DNA of 38,981 nt from assembly GCA_041753575.1 (NCBI GenBank), contig JBGSUA010000030.1:1-38981 (forward strand), in the 5' to 3' direction. The first letter of the stretch is position 1; every line of letters begins with the position of its first letter. The notes under the pieces were generated by a model that saw only the letters and a program-made list of their open reading frames with translations, had not been told where the DNA came from and ran no database searches. Made by a program: the position numbers and the translations under genes. Origin of the DNA: CG2-30-51-40 sp041753575 (GTDB taxonomy: Bacteria > Desulfobacterota > DSM-4660 > Desulfatiglandales > Desulfatiglandaceae). Below are positions 32,964-38,981 of this stretch, in pieces.

Positions 32964-35900
32964 CTACAAAATACATCCGGCGTTGATTACCTGAGTCACA
33001 CGCGTCTGAAACTCGGTTGAGTTGGTGAACGCGGCGAGCATTTCATCTCGCGTCATTGTCGCATTATCCAGCAGGGTTACCCAGCCGGTGTATCCAGCCG
33101 CATCAGGTCCCCTGCGCAGGATGGCATTATACAGGTCATTTACAAATTGACCGTTAGTGCGGTTTCTGTTCGTATACTCAACACTCTGGCTAAAAGCCAG
33201 GGCGATATTGTAAGCCTCAGACCTAACTGCCTCCGCACCAGCGCACTGAGCCGCTCCCATATTGGCGACATGAAAAGCAAACCCTGCGCTTTCCGGCAGT
33301 CTGGCAAGGAACCCGCGATAGAAATCATTGACAAGATTGTTTTCCGGCCGAGTGACACTCGCACCGAACAAAGACTCCATATATAACCTGAATTCAGTAC
33401 TGTATGCGAAGCTAAGCAGCACCCCATCCCTCGTAAGCCCCTGACTCATTGACAGAAGCCATGAATCTATCTCGGCTTGTGAAGGAGTTCTATTAAGAAA
33501 GGTCTCATAGAGATCGGTAATGTACTGGGTGTCGGTAGTCCCGAATCCAAGATACTCAGACGAGTTGAAGAAGTTTTGCGCCAAGGCGATAAATCCTTCT
33601 TTGATATCAATCCCCAGCCCCTCAATACGCATTATCTCGCTGGTCCAAAGTGCGAGGCCGCCTGCATCCGGAGCACGATTGAGGATGCTCAGATAGTAAT
33701 CTGTTACAACGTCTTCTATCGTCTTGGGGCCGGCCACATACTCGTCAGCGCCAATGTCTGGAGTCCCGTCATTCCTGAGATCAAGATCATAGTCATCAGC
33801 AGGCACATTAGCCGTTGAAACGCCAGCATCTATAGCCGGGGAGGTCATCCTCAGATGATAATCGCCCACAGGCAGTATGGGGGTGTATCTCACTGAGATA
33901 GAATTTCCCCCCTCATCCAGAACAGTTGCTGTCTCCAATGAGTTCTTGTATTCAAATGTGAACACGGGATCCGCATAGAGGTTACCTGCGCCATAGTCAA
34001 ATCCGGTCTCAGGATCAATCTGTTGAGAAAGCAAACAGCCGACCGGTGTAAGGTGAGGATCGCCTGGAAGAGTGGAGCCTTGTACCAGCAAGTCCCAGTA
34101 AGACCCATTCGGATTTACAGCTAACCCGCCGGCACCGCCGTTAAGGCTTGCGTCGTTATACCAGGATCTGTTATGCCAGATGATATTGTTCTCCAGGACC
34201 GGATTGGAGAAGGTATCATAAGGTCCATTCACGTTGGCATCGAGCACAGCCTGAAGGGCAGCCGAATTCGGGGCCGCAACTACCCCGGCACCCTGAGGAG
34301 TCGAATTAGCCGCTCCCGGCTCAAAGGACAGACTGCTTGTGGCCGTGCTCTCGTTGTTTGCTATGGTGTTGTTGGCGATAACCACGTTCACCGCATCTTG
34401 GAGAAAGATTCCACCGCCGGCCTTCCCAGCGACATTATTGACTATTATGTTATTGATTATCCTAGCCATGTACCAGTCAGCGGGGATGTTGGTACTTGTA
34501 ATATCGCCGTCCATGTTGCCGTCGCCATTTATCGCGAATAGCTGAATCCCTCCCCCGTTCCCGGATCCGGTGAGGTTTCCCTGGATTAGGTTACCAATTA
34601 TGTCTATGTTTCCTGCACCGCTACCCGCTGCAACATCTCCTCCTATATAGATGCCGCCGCCCTCGCCCGCCTTATTGAGCAGTGCACCAAAGAAGTTTTC
34701 GTTGAAGATCACCATATTGAACTGTATTACATTATGCCCAGGGCAAATACCCCTCTGGTTTATCCCGGCGCCGTTAAAGCGTGAGAAATTACCATGGATA
34801 GTGTTATATTCAATGAGGTAGTCTTGGGAATCCTCATTCATAGAAATGCCGCCCCCGCCCTGTACACCTCCGTTCTTGTGTATCTTGTTGTATCGCAGCA
34901 CAACATTGTTATTGTTGGTATCTATAAAACCAGAGTCCTGGGTACCAACAGCGATGCCGCCGGCGTAATTGCCCTGGTTGTTGGTGATATTGTTGTTAGT
35001 AATGGTCAATCCAATGGCGCCCGCTAAGGCAAAGATTCCACCCCCCGCCTTGGAACCAAGTATTTTGAAGCCGTCAATGGCCGCTTGTCCCGGCACTGAA
35101 AATGGATTGCCTGGGTTGAGAGTTTTGGTAATAAGAGGGTCAGGATTCTGAAGATTGCCCGCAGGGTAAACCGTCTCTCCTATCACAATAAAGCCCGGGG
35201 CCTCACTCTCAGAAAATGGGTCTTTGAGAAGGAACGTGACAAAGTCCCTGGCTCCGAGTGAATCAACCTTGGCGTGCCATGCATCCAGACGCTCTAATGG
35301 GAAGGGGTTGGCGTTGACGATTGTGCAGCCGGGTCCAGATCCCTGAATGCGGACCGGCTTATACATAACCACATTTTCGTTATAGCTCCCTGGAGCCACA
35401 AGAATAAGGTCGCCCGGACCCGCAAAATCCACTGCCTCCTGGATGGTCGAAAAATCAAGCGGAACCTCCCAGACAACTGTCGTACTGCAATTGATTATAT
35501 TGAGTGTCACACCGACATCAGACTCAGCCTGATTATCTCCTCTCTTTACGGCCAGGCGCCCGGTAGTCAGGCCGCCAGGAACAGTGGCGAGGATCTCAGT
35601 GTCGGTCCATAGGTTTATGGTCAGAGGCTGCCCATCAAGAGTGACAGAACCCTCGACTGTCCCGAACCCATAGTCACGCTGGATGAAAAAAGTGCTACCG
35701 GGTTGGTTTGCGTCGTAATCCGGATTAAGCACCTGCTGTATTCCTGCGGATGTAATCCTGATTTGCCTGCCGTTAGCTCTGTCTGTGCATATTAGAGGTC
35801 CGACCTCAGGCTCTGGACCATCCACCGAACAAATCATAGGTGTCTTGTCGGCAGGCTCAGTGTCAATGGTAAGGCCACCCGCCGCAAAAGCCACCATCGG

Positions 35901-38840
35901 CACAAGGGGAGTGTCCAGATAGCTTACCGCCCCGGGATAATACTGGAAAGTCCAGGGGGTAACGCTGTACTTTGGATTATAGTAAGGATCAACTGTCCCG
36001 TCTGGTCTCACCGGATCATTAAGGATGATGGTGATCATATTTGGCGAGACCCCCGAAGGAGACGGAACATTCACCGTGTAAGTAGATGGAATGCGGAAGC
36101 TGTATCCGCCAAATTCATCCGAGTAAACCCTGAAAAGCTCAACACCATTCCAGTCTCTTATGGATATGGGGATCCATTCTGCGGCCAATTTTTCACCAAA
36201 GTTGGGACTGGCCATATTGAACTCTGCGCCCAGGTCGTTGTTGACAAACCCAACCGCAAGCGCCGATTTGGGAACACCACTAACCGTAGTCATGAAGAAG
36301 TCTGCTGCCGCATTCCGCTTATCAAGCACCTGTACCTGTTTTCTGTCGCAATTGCTTAGCTGGGTTCCTGCAAGCGGGGCCGGAACACCGGGGAAGAGAG
36401 AGAGTTCAGCAGGGACAGTATAAGTATCTCCCACGCATACCGGAGGAAGAGCCAGCAGACTGGGGCTGTAAGGGTCACCGAAATCAACATTCTTATCGTG
36501 GGATTGGACAACCTTGTACATGGGTTGTGTTGATTCACCCCTCGGAGGCATTACCTCAACGATATATGTACCGGTTGTCAACCCGTCAAACGCGTATCCT
36601 CCGTCAAACACCCCGTCTCTTACCTGGTTCCACGTTCCGAAGGCGTCCGCACATTCCTTGATGGTTTGTCCATGAATCACCGGCAGATCCTGAACACACC
36701 CGCTGGGTTTGTTATCATCCCAGCTATCTGTTGTCGCGATCTGAATAGCATCGCCGTTATCAAATACACCGTTCAGGTTGTGATCAATGTCCTCAGGCCC
36801 TGGAAAAGGAGAAGCCTGGCTGTCGAACGGGAAGTTGTCAACGTCCGGGACCTGAATCCCGTCGACTCCGTTGACGTCGTCTATTATTCCGTCGGCATTT
36901 GTATCCTGATACAGATTCACTTGCACCCTTGGAATTCCAGGTTGCCATCCCTCTCCCGCATTGTAGCGAGGATCATTCTCTGCGATGGTGGTGTCGTAGA
37001 ACACAATCCCGGATATGCCCCCGTTCTCACCAGCGGAGTAAGCCTTCTTGCCCCAATTGATTTCGTTGTACTGCCCCAGGAAGAGGTGCATTGCCTGAGT
37101 CAGAATTGGCCCTGTCTCCGTTCGGGAGAGATTATTTCCTGTATTGGGATTATTCAGTGCTTGAGGTTGTGGGCGGAGCTTATTTCGGCTTGGCCAATCC
37201 CACCCATTATCAGGCAGAACCTCACCGCCATAGTCAACTACAGATGTCATTCCGGTTGCCTTGAACTGAGAAAAACCAACCTCGACCACCAGCCACTTGA
37301 AAAACGGAAAGACCTCAGACAGGGAATATCTGCCGAATTCATCTGTGGCGGTCGCCTGATACATGGTACCGTCTCTGAATCTGATACCTACTGCCTGACC
37401 TGATATACCCACATCATCAAGGAATGGATCGTCGCATTCAGGCGTCACGCAATCCTGAAATCCGTTCTCATTGATGTCATTAAATACATTTCCAAGAAGT
37501 TCACCGAACCACTGATAAACAAAGACGTCGCCGAGCTGCTTGTTTTCACCATTACCTATGGTAACCTCATGAAATCCGAAAAGATTATCCAGCGGCTGAT
37601 CCCAGTAAACAAGACGGTAGGTTCCTGCTGGAACATTTTCTATTCGAAAATGCCCCGTATCAGTGTCACAGGGTGCCGCGTAAAGACCGGCCGGGGTTAT
37701 TCCAGGTTGAACAGTTATATCATTAAGTGCAACCCACCCCTCGGTAACCGGCTCACCGGCAAAGAACCCCTGAGTGTTAGGAGGCCTGGAAAAATGGTTG
37801 ACCCTCAGCGTGCCCTCTATAACACCGCTTCCGGCAGGCGGAGTCATATTCCATGGAACCACATTGAGGGTCTGTCCCTTGTAGGTTGAAGTAGCGGGAC
37901 TGACTTTAACAAACCCAATGAAGACGTGATGAAATCCGGTTCCGAATCCTTCCACGAAGAGCTTTGGCTCATTAGCCTTAACCCATGCGTCAATAGTTGG
38001 GGTACCCTCGATGGTAGCGGTCTGCGTCCAGATCATTTGATTGCCGGCATCGTCCACTTCAGGCGGAATCAGGCGCACGCCGTATTTGCCTGGAACAAGA
38101 TACTTTACAATGGCCTCTCCTACCTTCAGGTTGTGTGGGTTATTGCCGAGGTCGAAATCCTCCTGAGTAAGAGTCTGAATAGCACCGTTGCCCATAACGT
38201 CCACTACAGGGTTTCCATCGGCATCGAGAACGAATGATCCGTCCACTTGCTGCCTGTAGGTAGTGCCAAGAAGATTCCCGAAGGCATCGTAAATGATTTG
38301 GCCACCTACATCCGCAAGAACGACCGTACACCCTCCCAGGCGTGTGTCGTGCTCATCAAAGACGTTGTTGATGAGGTTATGATCCATGAAGGCCAGAATG
38401 GAAATCTGAGCTGTAGGAATAGGATGCCTGTGGACCGTCACGGTCACCTCAGTCTGGCCGGGCTCGACAACGGTTCCACTCATTGAGAATCCGCCTCCCG
38501 GAAGAACCGACACGACGTAACGCTCACTCGATGGTAAATCAACATTCACCATTGACAAGGCCGTCTCCCCCTGGGTCACCACGGGAGCATAACTGTTATG
38601 GATGTCAAGACTCACGCTGTCTGATACAGGCGCACCGGGTACCGTCACATTTGTTGTATCCCGTTCTATCAGGTATCGAAAGCCGCTGGCCGGATAGCCA
38701 TCCGAGCCCATCACCTTGAGCACAAAACCATATGAAAGCGATGAGCTGAACAAAAACGCCGAAATACATAGCGCCATGGTGGCGAAAAGCCACCCCAATT
38801 GCATACTGGCCGGACTTGAACTCCTCCTCTTCCTCCTCAT
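32964..38840 (-). CDS. Giant secreted SdrD-like / parallel beta-helix protein with DUF4214-like module
   Basis: A 1958-residue exported surface protein. After a basic N-terminus and signal helix (LGWLFATMALCISAFLFSSSL), residues ~30-1100 hold several prealbumin-like SdrD-B-type domains with Asp-rich turns (GNVFNDINENGFQD, GISGIVFYDTT, DTNADGIIDD). Residues ~1130-1660 form a right-handed parallel beta-helix: STIQEAVDFAGPGDLILVAPG, then Asn-rich rungs such as IEYNTIHGN, GNLIQGNL and IANNTIANNES. Residues ~1708-1958 are four DUF4214-like units ending AGCIL. The frame is open to a TTG at 38864, but ATG 38840 has GGAG at proper spacing. It heads the 14-gene operon, before the half-oxidase genes, and is a likely outer-surface scaffold. 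Large genes beside multicopper oxidases occur in metal-respiring bacteria; the role here is inferred. Confidence 0.88.
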   Translation of the reverse strand: MRRKRRSSSPASMQLGWLFATMALCISAFLFSSSLSYGFVLKVMGSDGYPASGFRYLIERDTTNVTVPGAPVSDSVSLDIHNSYAPVVTQGETALSMVNVDLPSSERYVVSVLPGGGFSMSGTVVEPGQTEVTVTVHRHPIPTAQISILAFMDHNLINNVFDEHDTRLGGCTVVLADVGGQIIYDAFGNLLGTTYRQQVDGSFVLDADGNPVVDVMGNGAIQTLTQEDFDLGNNPHNLKVGEAIVKYLVPGKYGVRLIPPEVDDAGNQMIWTQTATIEGTPTIDAWVKANEPKLFVEGFGTGFHHVFIGFVKVSPATSTYKGQTLNVVPWNMTPPAGSGVIEGTLRVNHFSRPPNTQGFFAGEPVTEGWVALNDITVQPGITPAGLYAAPCDTDTGHFRIENVPAGTYRLVYWDQPLDNLFGFHEVTIGNGENKQLGDVFVYQWFGELLGNVFNDINENGFQDCVTPECDDPFLDDVGISGQAVGIRFRDGTMYQATATDEFGRYSLSEVFPFFKWLVVEVGFSQFKATGMTSVVDYGGEVLPDNGWDWPSRNKLRPQPQALNNPNTGNNLSRTETGPILTQAMHLFLGQYNEINWGKKAYSAGENGGISGIVFYDTTIAENDPRYNAGEGWQPGIPRVQVNLYQDTNADGIIDDVNGVDGIQVPDVDNFPFDSQASPFPGPEDIDHNLNGVFDNGDAIQIATTDSWDDNKPSGCVQDLPVIHGQTIKECADAFGTWNQVRDGVFDGGYAFDGLTTGTYIVEVMPPRGESTQPMYKVVQSHDKNVDFGDPYSPSLLALPPVCVGDTYTVPAELSLFPGVPAPLAGTQLSNCDRKQVQVLDKRNAAADFFMTTVSGVPKSALAVGFVNNDLGAEFNMASPNFGEKLAAEWIPISIRDWNGVELFRVYSDEFGGYSFRIPSTYTVNVPSPSGVSPNMITIILNDPVRPDGTVDPYYNPKYSVTPWTFQYYPGAVSYLDTPLVPMVAFAAGGLTIDTEPADKTPMICSVDGPEPEVGPLICTDRANGRQIRITSAGIQQVLNPDYDANQPGSTFFIQRDYGFGTVEGSVTLDGQPLTINLWTDTEILATVPGGLTTGRLAVKRGDNQAESDVGVTLNIINCSTTVVWEVPLDFSTIQEAVDFAGPGDLILVAPGSYNENVVMYKPVRIQGSGPGCTIVNANPFPLERLDAWHAKVDSLGARDFVTFLLKDPFSESEAPGFIVIGETVYPAGNLQNPDPLITKTLNPGNPFSVPGQAAIDGFKILGSKAGGGIFALAGAIGLTITNNNITNNQGNYAGGIAVGTQDSGFIDTNNNNVVLRYNKIHKNGGVQGGGGISMNEDSQDYLIEYNTIHGNFSRFNGAGINQRGICPGHNVIQFNMVIFNENFFGALLNKAGEGGGIYIGGDVAAGSGAGNIDIIGNLIQGNLTGSGNGGGIQLFAINGDGNMDGDITSTNIPADWYMARIINNIIVNNVAGKAGGGIFLQDAVNVVIANNTIANNESTATSSLSFEPGAANSTPQGAGVVAAPNSAALQAVLDANVNGPYDTFSNPVLENNIIWHNRSWYNDASLNGGAGGLAVNPNGSYWDLLVQGSTLPGDPHLTPVGCLLSQQIDPETGFDYGAGNLYADPVFTFEYKNSLETATVLDEGGNSISVRYTPILPVGDYHLRMTSPAIDAGVSTANVPADDYDLDLRNDGTPDIGADEYVAGPKTIEDVVTDYYLSILNRAPDAGGLALWTSEIMRIEGLGIDIKEGFIALAQNFFNSSEYLGFGTTDTQYITDLYETFLNRTPSQAEIDSWLLSMSQGLTRDGVLLSFAYSTEFRLYMESLFGASVTRPENNLVNDFYRGFLARLPESAGFAFHVANMGAAQCAGAEAVRSEAYNIALAFSQSVEYTNRNRTNGQFVNDLYNAILRRGPDAAGYTGWVTLLDNATMTRDEMLAAFTNSTEFQTRVTQVINAGCIL

Positions 38841-38981
38841 ACCCACTCTCCTTTCACTAAACAAACGATTGTTCCTATACCCCTTCCGCCGCTTTCATTT
38901 CTCAAACTGCATTCAGTACCACTTATGCATCTCCAAAACACATTAAGGAGCTTCACCAATTCTTCCTCCCCAGCGCTTAGT
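38841..38981 (-). other. Upstream region of the long operon, cut by the window edge
   Basis: It contains the AAAGGAGAG ribosome binding site of the giant gene. A minus-strand TTGAGA and TATAGG are 20 bp apart, too far for a normal sigma-70 promoter, and a TGG..GC pair has spacing eight, wrong for sigma-54. I see no confident promoter; it may lie beyond the window. Confidence 0.4.

Noticed and set aside
36666..37403. 245-codon plus-strand frame
   Set aside because: Antisense to the giant SdrD-like gene; long only because that gene has little stop-codon complement in this frame.
38840..38864. TTG start at 38864 for the giant protein
   Set aside because: It adds eight residues and lies in the ribosome binding region (AAAGGAGAG) of the better ATG at 38840.

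Overview
The window reads as chromosomal DNA of a Gram-negative, respiratory, probably sediment or groundwater bacterium. The clues are a decaheme c-type cytochrome, a sigma-54 activator, a CusBA-type metal efflux pair, NosL-like copper proteins and multicopper-oxidase-like proteins. The gene styles recall Desulfobacterota, Geobacterales or Nitrospirota, but no marker gene fixes the taxon. I see no tRNA, rRNA, insertion sequence, integrase or CRISPR array. Nearly all genes lie on the minus strand; only three are on plus.

Layout. (1) 1-6066, minus: a surface-glycan or glycosylation cluster with three GT4 glycosyltransferases and two SAM methyltransferases (one cut by the window edge), plus a small orphan frame. 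A third methyltransferase diverges at 6263-7387 (+). All three methyltransferases carry an N-terminal DUF4214-like segment. (2) 7486-11352, minus: a secreted protein of 21 propeller-type repeats with a four-unit DUF4214-like tail. (3) 11780-15219: a decaheme cytochrome resembling octaheme tetrathionate reductase, and a divergent PAS/sigma-54 activator. Between them lie a sigma-54 promoter (GG-N10-GC) and two operator-like palindromes 21 bp apart. A second sigma-54-like promoter precedes the propeller gene. (4) 15331-15897 (+): a small secreted Cys-containing protein of unknown role. (5) 38840 down to 15824, minus: fourteen collinear genes with short gaps or overlaps. In transcription order they are a 1958-residue SdrD-like/beta-helix surface protein, three two-domain cupredoxin proteins, a subtilisin-like protease, a lipoprotein, two NosL-like proteins, a small conserved protein, an FtsX-type permease, its ATPase, a polytopic membrane protein, a CusB-like adaptor and an enlarged CusA-like pump.

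How they may work together (inference). The long operon looks like a copper-loaded, cell-surface oxidase system with its own copper handling (NosL, ABC exporter, CusBA). The multicopper-oxidase ligand motifs are split: one protein has only the first half-set including the type 1 site, the next has only the second half-set, and a third has lost all ligands. Four unrelated secreted proteins (propeller, protease, ligand-less cupredoxin, giant beta-helix protein) end in the same ~250-residue DUF4214-like module, which behaves like a common sorting, anchoring or assembly tag. Related segments on the glycan-cluster methyltransferases hint at a link between the tag and surface glycans. Together these form the most interesting undescribed candidate system here.
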